A DNA stretch of 64,000 bases, from positions 16,492,001-16,556,000 of the forward strand of contig JANTQA010000047.1 of the NCBI GenBank assembly GCA_027625915.1, given 5' to 3'. Shown in pieces: positions 22,803-35,300 of this stretch (position 1 is the first letter of the stretch; each line of letters begins with the position of its first letter). The notes below the pieces were generated by a model, which ran no database searches, had not been told where the DNA came from, and saw only the letters and a list, made by a program, of their open reading frames with translations. The stretch is from Anaeramoeba flamelloides (Eukaryota; Metamonada; Anaeramoebidae). The position numbers were made by a program, and so were the translations under genes.

Positions 22803-25800
22803 TATTCTAAAACCCAATTTTAAAATGGGATTATTTTTTTGAAATTTTGTAATTTGGATAAAACTATTTTTACGATAATCAAATTCGAATTTACGGTGAA
22901 AATGATAATTTATATAAAAAATATCTTGATTCACTTACTTTCTACTTCCTTTTAAAGTATGCTAGAGTTTAGTTCAAGGGAATAATTATGGTTGAAAATA
23001 AAGTTGAGTTTATTTTTATCTTAAAAAAAAAACAATTTAAATTTTACCTTCTTTTATAGTTCTAAAATTTCAAAAAGTGTTTTCTTTAAAATTATTTATA
23101 TAATTCAAATAATTTGAAAAAAAAATAAAAATTTTTGATATTTTGAATATCCTTTCAATAATTGTCTTATCAATCATTTTTTCTATTTATCAAAGTGTAT
23201 TTCAACACCTAGCAAGACTACATAACGTTCACATAGTCCTTAATAATTATTGAAATTATATGAAAAACATTCAAAATTTTTTGGAGACTTGTATTATTTT
23301 ACAGATTTTTGGCATTTAAAATCAGATTGATTCCGAGACAAAATCAACCGATAAAGATATTTGTATGGATTTAATTCAGTGTCCTAAGAGTGATAGAGAC
23401 AAAAATTTACATAGAGCAATTTGATTGTAACAATAGATCAAAAAATTTATGCCAGTTATTTTTTTTTATTAATCAACAAAAATAGTAATATAATTTCTTA
23501 AAATTTTGTGTCTCATTTTCAGTAAAAATGATAAAAGTAAGCAAAAAATCACTTGAAAATGAATTTACAAAACTCTAAATTGTTCTAATTCACTACACTT
23601 CTTTGTTTGGGACTGTTAGTTTAAAGTTAACTTTTGCAAATTCAAATTTAACTTTTTTAGAACAACTATCAGTTCTTGAGGTGATAAATCCTTTTTCTTG
23701 AAGAACTAGTTTTATTCTATAAATTGAATTAATATGTTCTTAATGAAGACACAGTTCAAATTTTGTGTTTGAACTTGAACTTTAAAAACTCAAATTGTCC
23801 TGACAAAATTTTTCTTTCTGATTTTTTTTCTCATTTCAAATTATTAATTATTCACTTCTTCTTGAAAAGAAACAAATTTTTGCAAGAAGTCTTTCCTTTG
23901 TTTGAATTTATCTTTTTAAAAATAGTTTTTTGCTGTGTACTAATAAACTTTAATTTTATTATCTGGTTTTATTATTTAATTGGTTTGCTCAAATCCGAAT
24001 TTTCTTATGTAAAATTAATTTTTCCTGTCTATTTGTCCAAAATTTGAAACACAGTTTATGTTGCTCTAACAATCATATAAAACGCTTAGACACTTTACGG
24101 TGTTTAGAATTTTCTTTTCCAATTCATTTTAATTGGAAAAGAAAACATTTTTGACAAATTTACAATTTTTAAATTGTATGAAGAAACTGTTTAAGATGAA
24201 ATGACTATTTTTTTCTACAAGTTTCTAGTCTCTTTTGAAAACACTCCTTATTTGTTGTTCGTGACTTTCCAAAATGAAAGATCAAAAAAAAAATTGAAAA
24301 CTTTGTTCGATTTCCGAAAGGGTTGACTACAATGGAAAAAAACAAACTTGATCTTTCGCTCATTAACAGAATTGAGAAAAACATTTTTTCTTATTAATTT
24401 TCTGACTTTCTAAAAAAGTTAGTGATTTGAGTTTTTGATGTCTACCACCCAGGCATACATTATTCAAAACATTTTAGACAAATACAGGCTTTTGTTTAAT
24501 GTTTTACACCAACAAATATGTACAAATGTAGGTTACTTTGAATGCTTTAAAAACCAGTTTTTTTTTTTTTTTTTTTTTTTTTTTTGAAAATCAAACCTTT
24601 CAAATGATTCTTTTTCTTTTATTTCAGATAGAAATTAATTTTTTTTTTTTATGTTTTTGTATGAGGTTCGTTGTTTCACAAAATTTTTAACAACACACGA
24701 TTAAAGTTCTCTAAAAAAAAAAAAAAAAAAAAAACGTGATCTTCAAAAAACAATTTCAACTTATCAGCAACAAAACTAATAAACGATTTGGTTTTTTCTT
24801 TATATACACACCTTTTCTTTTCTACTTCTTTTTATTTAATATGCGATTTGCACAAATGTCAAACAGCATAAAGTGTTCCCCCTCAAAGAATTTAAATTCA
24901 AAAAATTTTCTGATTTAGGCAATTGCATACATGTTTTAAGCACAACCTCAAGGAAGTGCACTTCCCAAATTTTAACTACCCTTTATTGTTGGGAAAAAGA
25001 ACAAAAAAAAAAAACCTTTCAAGACCTTCACAAGTAAACAATTTTCTTTTAATTTTTTTACAAATTCCCAACATCTTTTTGAAACAGAATTTTGATTTTT
25101 TGTTTTGCTTTTTTATGAAACTTTTCTAATTGACGTCAATTGTGGCACCTAAAAACAACAATAGAAAACTGACATTAGACAAAGAGATGAAAGAATTTCA
25201 AAATGTTGTTGATTTCCAAAAATTGGTAAATAATTTATTTTCGAATTTCTTTTCGATCTTTTTGTAAACAACCACTTTCTCTTTTATTTTTTTTCCATTT
25301 CCATTGCTCGTGATCCTTTTTGATGTGTTTTTTCTTTTTCAAGCTCTCAAAATTTCGAAAAAAAAAATTCAAACAATCAAAATCTCTACATTTTTGATCG
25401 ATTTACGCACAATAATAACCACCAACAAGATCTTTCCTTTAATAAACAATACAAACACCCAACCACAAAATCTTTCAAGCAACAAAAAACCCTCTTACTT
25501 GGACTATAACTTTATTTCTCAATCAACCAAACCAAACCAAAACTTGGGAAAAATCCCCCCAAAATATGATCAAAACTTTCTCTCAAAGAAAATAAAACGA
25601 TTTGGTTTCTGATATTCTCTTCATTTTTTGAAACAAAATAAATAACCAGTCAATGGAAAAACAGTTTCGTTTCGACTTGGTTTCTCGAAAACGGTTTTTA
25701 TAAAGCTAATACCTTTCTTTAATCCCAAACGCACTACAAAAAAAATCACTTCAAATCCTATTGAAAAAAAAATTTAAAAACTGACAGAAAAAAAGTTAAT

Positions 25801-26439
25801 TTTTTTGGAGTAAACTGGTTTCTTCTATAACGTTGTTAAAATTTTGAAGTTATTTTGACACAATACTGATAAATTCAAAAATTGGCAAAAGATCTTTTTT
25901 TGTTCAATTCCCATATTTTGTAATAATCAGATCACGATCTGCTCTCAAAACATTTCATTTCAAAGAATAATCCGAAAATCAACTAATTTGACAAAGTTTC
26001 TTTGCATTTGAACCAACAAAAGGCTTTAATAAAAGCTGAACAAACAAATATATAAAATAAAACTTGAATCAAAAAGTTTGTAACATTGTTTTAAAATGCA
26101 CGTCTTAAGGAAGTAAGTACATTTTTCAAAATTTGAGTGCCACCATTTATGTGAAACTGAATTCTTCAAATCATTTCAATAACCAAATCTATTGATATTT
26201 TAATAAATACTGGAGTGCCAGATCTCCTAGTATAAGATATTTTCTTACCAACTAAAAAATGGAATTCAAAAAAATGAAAAAGATTGAGCTTGAAAAAATA
26301 AATCCAAATCATTTATTTCTTGTTCTTATCTGTTTCATTTGGTACAATTACTTATTCTTTATTTGGCTTTATTTTTAATTCTTCATATGAAAATACTTTT
26401 GTTTTGTAAAATTTTTGAGAAACAAAATTACTTTTTATT
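22803..26439. other. 3.6-kb intergenic stretch with scattered coding-like islands
   Basis: No complete gene. Short plus-strand stretches with codon-like composition occur at 23311-23415 (contains DKDICMDLIQCPKSDRD), 23590-23705, 24331-24396 (ATG, 21 codons) and 25190-25228. The last is followed by a well-formed intron-like segment, GTAAAT at 25228 to TTTTTCAAG at about 25345. The sense strand of 25300-25610 is unusually C-rich, like the A/C-rich leaders of the real genes here. Long T runs are present (24559-24585). This may be a decayed gene region, but the pieces do not assemble into a recognisable protein. Confidence 0.3.
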
Positions 26440-26645
26440 TCTAAAGAATTTCCAAAAATGAATTTAAAATTGTGATTTTCATTTAATTCATCTAATTCGA
26501 GTTTAAATTCAGAAAATAGGGTATTTTTTAAATTCTTCGAAAAATAAAGATTTATTGGATTTCTATTTATTTGATTTGAAAATTATTTTTATTTTCCATT
26601 AAAATTTAAAACTCAAAATAATTCAAAATCTGATTGAAATTTTTT
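26440..26645. repeat. Dispersed repeat, partner at 46170-46385
   Basis: Collinear by eye with 46170-46385. Shared blocks in order are TTTTCATTTAATTC.TCTAATT, ATTTATTGGAT, TTATTTTC and AAACTCAAAATAATTC, followed by TCTGATTGAA and TTTTT. The 88-codon minus-strand frame over part of it has no family resemblance. Confidence 0.5.
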
Positions 26646-27726
26646 CTCAATTTCTCTTTTTCTTTGGATCCAAACTTTTTTTGTTGTCTTTTGATTCCAA
26701 GAATTCAACCCCTTTATTTTAATTTTTGAAACAGTATTCTTTATTTTAGTTTTGTTTGATAAAAATATTTGAAAATTGGAATTTTGAAAGCAAATTTGTA
26801 AAAAAATGTTTTGTAAAATAATAATAAATAGTAATGAGGAAAGAAATTCAAGGTTATAAATTGTTTGGGATTCATACAAATTAAGAATTTAAAGAAAACA
26901 AATCTTCAAAAATAGGCTTTTATCGATTTTAATTTTTAATCATTCTTGATTTCAACAAATTTATTTGGAGAGGTGATCTTTCATGTTAGGTTTTTTAAAA
27001 GAAAATATTTGTTTCAAATACACACGTTTTCGGGACTATTGATTTGGTTTACTGTTTGATTAATTTCATTCATTCAGATAAACACATTTCTAGATCTAAA
27101 AACCTAATTTAATAAAACCAAAAATTTAATAAAAAAAAATTTCATCAATAAAAATCAAAAAATGAAAGATTCAACTCTGAATTACTTTGGGTTCGTTTTC
27201 TTTTTACAGATAGAGCAGCGTATGATGTTTTGGTTTCAAAGTTTTAATTTCTGGTGGCACTCAAAAAATATTTTTCAGTAATGTTAACACAATTAAAATT
27301 ATTCAAAATGGTAAAATATACTTGTTTGCTTAAAAAAAAAAAAAACACAAAGAATAAAAATGCCATTTTTGGTTTTAATCATTTTCAAAAATGGCAAAAA
27401 AATAAAAATTTCTTAAAACAGGTTCAGTGTATTGTTCGATTTTCAACTAAAAAGTTCACAATTATTTAAATATATAAAACAAAAAGATTACCTGTGGTTA
27501 CCGATTTTATGGAATGGTTATTTGATGAAGACTTTGAATCATTTTAAAAAAAGCTTGTCAAAAACATTTTTAAAAACGTACATTTAAAATAGCTGATCGA
27601 CTTCAAGTGGGCCTATTTTCAGAGATATTTTATTTAAAGATCTTTTAATAACTCTTTTTTAAAAAAACTTGATTTACCTTGTTTTTTTTCACTAAATATT
27701 CAAACAACACCAATTGAACACTAATT

Positions 27727-28316
27727 AAGGTATTTCCAAAAAAGTGGCCATTTTTTTTTTATATTTTAAATAATATTTTCTTTGAAAGCAGTTCTATTCG
27801 TAATTTGGTAATACAAAATTAAATTTAATATGTTGCCACTAATTAAATCTGTAACTATTTTTTGTATTTCAAAACTTGTTAATTAAAATATTTCTATAAA
27901 AATTAACAACCTTTTTGGACAAAACGAGGTACGATCATTTTCAATAAAAAATTGACAATATGGAGAAGGATACAAACAATTTTTTAAATAATAAAATACA
28001 GTTATAAAATTTTCCTTTCTCTGTGGAATTTTCGAGATTAAAGAATTTATGAAAATGATATTATTTATCAAAAAAAAAAATAAAATAAACGCCAATATTC
28101 AACACCAAAAAAAAATTTCATATAAAATCAAGATCAAAAACTTCATTATCTTTTATTCATTATTAAGGCATGACTTGCAAATAAACTAATTTATTATTAT
28201 GTAGGATCAATTAATGATGAATAACACTTTTGGAGCTTTAAATAATATCATTAGAATTAAGTTTAAAAAAAAGATATTTTAAAAATAAATTTGCCACCAC
28301 TTTTTTGGAAATAACT
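27727..28316. mobile_element. Family D inverted-repeat element, ~590 bp
   Basis: Left end AAGGTATTTCCAAAAAAGTGG and right end CCACTTTTTTGGAAATAACTT are near-perfect inverted repeats, followed inside by GCCA and TTGCCA. The interior aligns with 20379-20966. No transposase frame. It looks younger than the other copy because its termini match better. Confidence 0.65.
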
Positions 28317-28629
28317 TACAACTTCAGAGATCATAATTATAAGTTCTTTTTTTTAAAATCTTTATTCTAATACGCTTAAAAGAAGGTTGGCTTTCTTAAT
28401 AAAACATAAAACCTATTAATTTTCCAAATAAACATTCTACCTCTAAAAAGCCCAGATACTCTACGAAAACCTAATTACATTTTATTTTTAATATCAGAAA
28501 TAAAAACCTACCTACCAACAGCCCATCCTCTGAAAATAATCAAAAATCAAAATTTGCAACTTATACAATAATCACTCTAATTTATAAATTCTTGGAAATA
28601 TCGATCATTTTCTTTGGAATTGCCAATAC

Positions 28630-28800
28630 TATGAAAAAAATCCAAAGATTTAATTTGAATTAACAAAGAAAATAAAAAACCGAAGTAACAATATTAATTA
28701 AAATGCATACTCATTATTTATTTTATCATTAGTAAATAATAAATAAAGATCTAATTCTTTATTGAAATTTATAAACAAAAATTTAGAAATTAGGGAAGTG
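28630..28800. repeat. Dispersed repeat, partner at 58015-58200
   Basis: Near the 3' side the two copies share TTTATTTTATCATTA and then ATTCTTTATTGAAATTT.TAAACAAAAATTTAGAAATTAGGG (broken by single mismatches). This is the best-conserved dispersed repeat pair noted that is not an inverted-repeat element. Confidence 0.6.
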
Positions 28801-28841
28801 TTAAATGTCGTTGAATGTAGTCAATTGCCGTAGAGTGCCTA

Positions 28842-28914
28842 GCTTTTCCAGAATTCAAAAGAATAGAGAAAAATCTTAGATTTTTACTGAATTCTTTTGA
28901 GAATTGGGAAAAGT
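28842..28914. repeat. Short hairpin
   Basis: CTTTTCCAGAATTCAAAAGAAT is answered by ATTCTTTTGAGAATTGGGAAAAG across a loop of about 28 nt. It sits immediately left of the larger foldback at 28953-29345 and may be part of the same compound structure. Confidence 0.55.
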
Positions 28915-28952
28915 TAATTTCTATTTTTACTTTTTGTTTTTGCTTATTAAGT

Positions 28953-29345
28953 GTTCTAGGTTTTTTTGAGGTTTTCTATTTTATTTGGAAAATCAATTGA
29001 TTTTCGTTAGGTTTTTTTGAGTTTTCTATTTATTTGTGAAGTGTTCTAGGTTTTTTTGAGTTTTTCTATTTGTTTGGAAAATCTATTGATTTTCGTTAGG
29101 CTTTCTTGAGTTTTCTTTGTTTTTCTTTATGAAGTGTTCTACCGAAAATTTATTAAAATTTTCTGTTTATTTCAAAAAGTAAAAAAAACCTAGAATACTT
29201 CACAAATAAATAGAAAACTCAAAAAAACCTAACGAAAATCAATTGATTTTCCAAATAAAATAGAAAACCTCAAAAAAACCTAACGAAAATCTATTGATTT
29301 TCTAATCAAAAAAAAAAAAGTTTAAAAAAACCTAACAGCTTTAAG
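28953..29345. repeat. Compound foldback upstream of the Furry gene
   Basis: The left arm holds two tandem units of ~88 bp, each with TGTTCTAGGTTTTTTTGAG, GGAAAATC.ATTGATTTTCG and TTAGG. The right arm (from about 29185) is their inverse, with CCTAGAATACTTCACAAAT, CGAAAATCAATTGATTTTCC and CCTCAAAAAAACCTAACG. One ~85-nt stretch (about 28970-29055) is nearly perfectly complementary to 29191-29275. The sequence GAAAATCAATTGATTTTC is itself a palindrome. Confidence 0.75.
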
Positions 29346-29868
29346 AGTACATTAACTTTCTCTCTTCAAAATAAAAATAAAAATAAAAATAAAAATAGAA
29401 AAAATTATCAATTAAATTATTTAATTATTTATTAAAAGAAGATTTTTTTAAATATATATATATATATATATATATACTTAACCTATATATACACCAATAA
29501 CAACTTTTTATTTCTAAAATATTAATTATTTATAAAACTATAATCATATCTATATATAATAAAAAGATTATTTTCGATAAATTATAAAAAGATTCTTTTT
29601 TTCTAATTTTAAACAAATAATCTTTAAAAAACAAATTTTTAAAAAATTTCTTTTGATCTTTCAAAAATCCAAAAATAAAATAAAAAATGTCAATCTAATT
29701 GCTAAAATATAATTCTTCCTCTTATTTTTTTATTATTTTAAAAACCAAAATTTCAAATTAATAATAATGTAGCTTGTTTTTGATTGCATATTTTTAAAAT
29801 CTATAAAATATATCATTTGCAATCGGCAAACTGGGTTATTTGCAAACATTGTGGAAAAATTATTTACT
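29346..29868. other. Region before the first ATG of the Furry gene
   Basis: Contains (AAAAAT)n-like sequence, a (TA)n run at 29452-29476 and A/T-rich DNA. The Furry frame is open back to 29773, after a TAG that could serve as a splice acceptor, but it has no ATG before 29869. No upstream Furry exon can be recognised here. Confidence 0.45.
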
Positions 29869-32334
29869 ATGTGCATCGAGGGAATTAATAACTATAAGAA
29901 AGACTTGAAAACAACAAAGCTAAAACTCAAATATAGGAAAATATCACCTTTATTAAACATTTTGGCAGAAAATAAAAACAAGATCTTAAAATATTATGGA
30001 TACATCTTAGGGATGTTATGTAAAATAAACTTCAAATTAATTACAAACCAATTTTTCACTATTATTCATCATCAATTTACAACCACTTCAGGTATCACTA
30101 TTTTTGATTCCATGAAATATATTAAATTAAACCTTGAAACACCTTCTGGGTTAGAATTGAGTACAAAATTTTTGACATTAATCCAAAAATTATTCGATTC
30201 TATTGAAATCAAACAATTGAAAGCAAAATTAGCTGACAACCTTTCTGAAATTTTTTATAATGCTTCCGAGAAGCAAAATTTTGATTTAGATTATACCCTA
30301 TGGTATCATAATTTACAATATTTATATAAGGAAGCATTAGAATTAGTAAATGATCGAAAGTATTTGGTGAGTGGTTGTCAGTTTGCGACATCAATTGTAT
30401 GCTGTGGCGATCAACAGACCATTGCCCGTAGTAAAACAGAAATCTTACCCAAGTGTTTGACAATATTTAAAAAATCACACAGAATTGAAGGTATTAAATG
30501 TGCAAATGATTTATTAAAAATGTATCTCATGCCGAATAATTCACATAACAAAACCGAGATCTTAAAATTAATTGATATGATTTCTAAAAAATTATTTCAA
30601 ATCAAAAAAAAAATTCCCAAATTTATGTTTGATATACATTCTTATACGAATCTTCAATACACCTATCTAATAATTGCTAATTGGGATTTAGATTATGTAA
30701 TGAAAAATATAATCATTTCTTCCTTTAATTCCAAATCTACCCAATTAACTTTATCGAGGAGATTAATTATTATTAACGGGTTGATGGCAATTTTTAAAAA
30801 CCAGAAAATTATCAACCAAAATTTAAATTATCGAAATAAAAACACCACCAGCACCAGCACCACCAGCACCACCAGCACCAGTAGCAGCACCAGTAGCAGC
30901 ACCAGTACCAGTAGCCACAGCAGAATTAATAAATATAAAAATCAAATCACTGAAATTATAATAACATCCTTTAATAAGGGTTATGATTTATGCGGCAAAG
31001 ATTTAAAATTAAAAACACAGATTTTATTATTTTCAAAAACCAATGAAACTTTTTTACAGAATTATAATACAGATAATAATAATCAGAATAATAATAATCA
31101 GAAGAATAATAAATTAAATTCTCAAAACACATCATTATTAAATAACGAAAATAAGGAAAATGATCGTCTAAATCAAAATTCATCATATTATGATTACAAT
31201 TCCTTTCAAAGCCAAATAAACACTTCAATGGGTGATCTTTCAAGAATTTCAAAGGACCCCGAACCCATTGAATTATTAATGGCCAGTATAAAAACTATTT
31301 CATTTATCAAGAAAATTAATAAAAAAACTATTGCAAATCTTTGTAATTTAACCATTCATTTAAATTTGCCTTTATCAAACCAAGCTAAAATCACTTTATT
31401 AAAATTAATGAAAAATAAACGCAAATTACGATTTACTATTTTAGTTCAATATTCCAAATTTTTAATATCAAACCAAAATGAAAAATTAGAATTAATAAAT
31501 GAAAATATTTATTTTTTTAGAAAAATGATAAATTTATGGATTTCCATTTTAAGAAAAAAAATTAAAAAAAAAAAGATTAAAAAAAACAATAATGAAAAGA
31601 AAAAGGAAATGATTGATCAAAATTCAAATGACAAAAATGAGCTTGAAATTGAAAAGGAAAAGGAAAAGAAAAAAAATAGCAATATAATTGAAATTGAAAA
31701 AGAAATTGAAAAAATTGAAGCAGCTTTGATTTTTTTTCTGGGCGAGATCAGAGTAAAAATTAGACTGAAAAGTTATCAATGCTTACAAAATATCAAGGAA
31801 TTAGAACATTTATTAAAATTAAATAATAAATATAATTACCATTATCATGATAATAATAGTAATAATATTAAAACAAAGCAATTCAAAAAAAAACGATATT
31901 CCTTAATAAATATTTTGGAACGAAAAGACGACCGAATTAATATTGACGAGATCCTAATCAACACTTCAATTGACTATTGCCAAATTTTATCAGAACAAAT
32001 TTTATCTGATCTCTGTAATGACAATGATTTCAATTCAGCAAATGAGATCTCTACCATTGCTATTAAAGATTTTATTTTAATTAATAAAATTGAAGGATAC
32101 AAATGGTGGATAAGATTTTTTAGCAATATTATCAAAATATTAATTCAAAATTCAAGAAATCTTTCAAAATATTTATTTAAATATTCTTGGGACAAAACTA
32201 ATAACAACCATTATTATCAAACGATATACGAATTTAGTAATATTAATCAAATGGATAATGTAAATAATAATCCAAATTCCAACAATTTAAATAATATAAA
32301 TAATAATAATAATACAAATAATAATAATAATAAT

Positions 32335-32379
<45 letters not shown>

Positions 32380-35300
32380 AATAATAAAAATAACAAGAAG
32401 AAGAAGAACAATAAAAGCAACAAAAATAATTTGAATAAAAGTAATAAAAAAAATAATAACAGTAACAACACCACCACCAACACAAACAATATAACCACTA
32501 AAAAACCCAACATGAATGAAAATAATAATAAGAATAATAAGAATATTCTGAACAACATTGACAATGTTGAATTCGCTTTCAAAATTAATGAATATACATT
32601 GGTACTCTCAATATTATTCTGTTCCAGAACCAATTTAAATGAAATTAATAATGTAAAATTACCAAAATTTAATCGAGTATTAAATACAATCATTCCATTA
32701 TTAGAATCCAATAATAAAATGATTTCAAATTTATCCATTTTTTCATTATCACAAATGCATCCAAAATATTTAATTAAAGATTTTAATAAAACCATAAATC
32801 TCTTAATTTCAAAAATGCAATTGAAAAAAGAAAAAACATCTGATTTCACAAAAAAAAATTATTTGATGATTAAAATAATAACAATTTACCAATTGATAAT
32901 TTCGAGCATGGAAAGAAAAAGTTATTTATACATTTTAGGATTCAAAACACACATTACGTCATATATCGAAGAATTATATAAATACCTTATCAGGCCAAAG
33001 ATCACTAATACAATGACGGAATTAATTCCCTTGCGATATTATTATTGCCTATTAATCGGCAAAGTTGCCGAAATCGCATTCCAATGTGAAAGGCCCCTAT
33101 CCACTGTTATCCGACAAAGGCTATTTTTACAAATGTTAGAGTTTTGTGGCATTGGGGAAAAGGCAGAATTAAATAAAACTCAAGAATTGAAAAAAATTGT
33201 TGACTATTCATTGGAACTGTTTAAAGACAACAGAGCTAAACAGTTAGAATACAAAAAATTATATCTAGTGAAGCGAAATTCTGTTGAATTTGTTGCCTTG
33301 CAATGCATTTCAAAATTATTATTAGGACCCTATTTTTATAAATCGAATTTAAATTCAGACGATTTAGTATTCGGTTGGATTAATCAATTACTAAGATCTG
33401 AAAATGAAAATTTTAAAAAAATTGGTGAAAAATCTTTAATAAATTTTTTCCAGCAAAATTCCAAGAAATTGATTAAAATATATTTGAATTTTAGTTATTC
33501 TTCAAAAAAAATAATTTCTAATTGTTACACGTTGATTATTTTTCAAGTGCTATTAAAAAATAATTATTTTTTGAATATTAAGAACGAATTTAGACCTAAA
33601 AATGAAGAAACCGAGAATAGTGATGATCGTGATCATGATAATGACAATAAATTGAAAAAAAATGATGATCAAGGCAATAATACTGAGGATAATATTAAAA
33701 AAACAACATTAATTAATTTAAATAATGTACAATTAATCTGTTTGCTATTAAGAAATATTAATAATCCAAATAATGAAATTAAATTGAAAATTAATAAATT
33801 TTTAAAAATATATTTGAAAAATATTATATTCAAAAAAGCGAAAGCAAAAAAATCTTTTAAATTTTTAAAAATCAATCATTTCATTTCCAATAATTTACAA
33901 TATGAAATTTCAAATGTGTTTACAGAGTATTTTCCCAATTTGGTAACACAAATCGCAATAACGTTATTACAACAATACTTATCTTTGCAAATTATGGATA
34001 AAGGGAATTCCAAAATGCATAATTTGACTTCCATTTATATAATTAAAAGGAATATTTTGATTTCGTTAAACCCCTGGATTGGGAAATTGACTATAAACCG
34101 TGAAAGTTATCAATCCATTATAAAATTTAATCAAGTTTTAGAATTATTGTTTGAAATAACGTATGACGATTCTGAGATTTATTCAAAGCTTATTGAAAAT
34201 CTGTGGATTGTTTTAACATTTAATAAATTTGAAAATTCCTTGGCAGTAATTGAATTTCTATTAACAACTAGTGTATGGTTTCCTATAAACAAGCAATTGC
34301 ATTATTGCAAAAAAATTATTTGCTATATTTTTAAATTTTCTCCTCGTATACTTGAAATTTTATTTAATAAAGTGAATTTAATTAAAGACGAAAAAACTAT
34401 ATTGTCCTCTTTTAATAATCAGGAAAATAATAATCATAATCTCAATATTACCAAAAAGGAGATCGAAAAGAAGAATATCAAAAATAAAGATCAAAATGAG
34501 CCAAATACAAATGGAGCTAAGAATCCATTATTGGCATCGAAAGCAACCACACCATCTAAAAATAAAAAGAAAAATCATAAAAAAAGAAAAAAAAAAAACA
34601 AGAAAAAAACTAATATAAAATTTACTCGGGCAAATTCACAACCAGTGAAAAAAACTGCCAATTTTTTAAAAAAAAAAAAGAAAAACCAAAAGAATAGAAA
34701 AATTCTTGAAAGAAAACTTTCACCATTAAATTCAACAATAAAAAATAAATTGAATATAAAGTTACCAAATAAAAAAATTCAAAAAAAAAATAGAAATTAT
34801 CCATTAACTGGCAAAATACACACAAGAAGCCAATTTGTCAATTCATTTTTTTCAACCTTATCATCAAGAGAAAACAAAAAATATTTCAAAACGGGCTTAA
34901 AAACTATTAAAATACAATCAAACAACCCAATTAAAGTAGGTAGATTCCACATCTCTTTAATTTTATTAACAGAATTAATCAATAAATTAACTAAGGAAAC
35001 ATTCATTTCATATTTGCCGTTTTTATTACATATTTCAATTTTGAACATTGATCAAAAAACAAATATTATGAATGAAAATTGTAAAAGTTTATTAATTAAT
35101 TTACTTTTAACTTTTAATAATTTTAAAAGAATTGAAAATAATAATCGTGGTGATAATGACAATAGTATTAATGACAATAATGATGATGATAATAATGATA
35201 ATAATAATAATAATAATGATGATGATGATCGTGATGAATATGATAATGAAGGAAATAAAGTAAGAAATAAGAAAAACGAAATTGAACTTAAAGAATTAAT

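Noticed and set aside
23763-24047. 94-codon plus-strand frame rich in Phe, Leu and Ile
   Set aside because: T-rich composition explains it. No start context, motif or splice support; it resembles random T-rich DNA rather than a membrane protein.
28953-29345. CRISPR-like array because of repeated ~88-bp units
   Set aside because: Only two direct units, no spacers of constant size, mirrored orientation on the right, and eukaryotic context. It is a foldback.
29851-29868. GTG start for the giant Furry-like protein
   Set aside because: GTG is not a normal nuclear start. The frame is open further upstream anyway, so the codon has no special status.
32247-32849. 200-codon minus-strand frame inside the Furry gene (Leu-rich, membrane-like)
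   Set aside because: It is the reverse complement of the AAT/AAC Asn-repeat region and overlaps conserved sense coding sequence.
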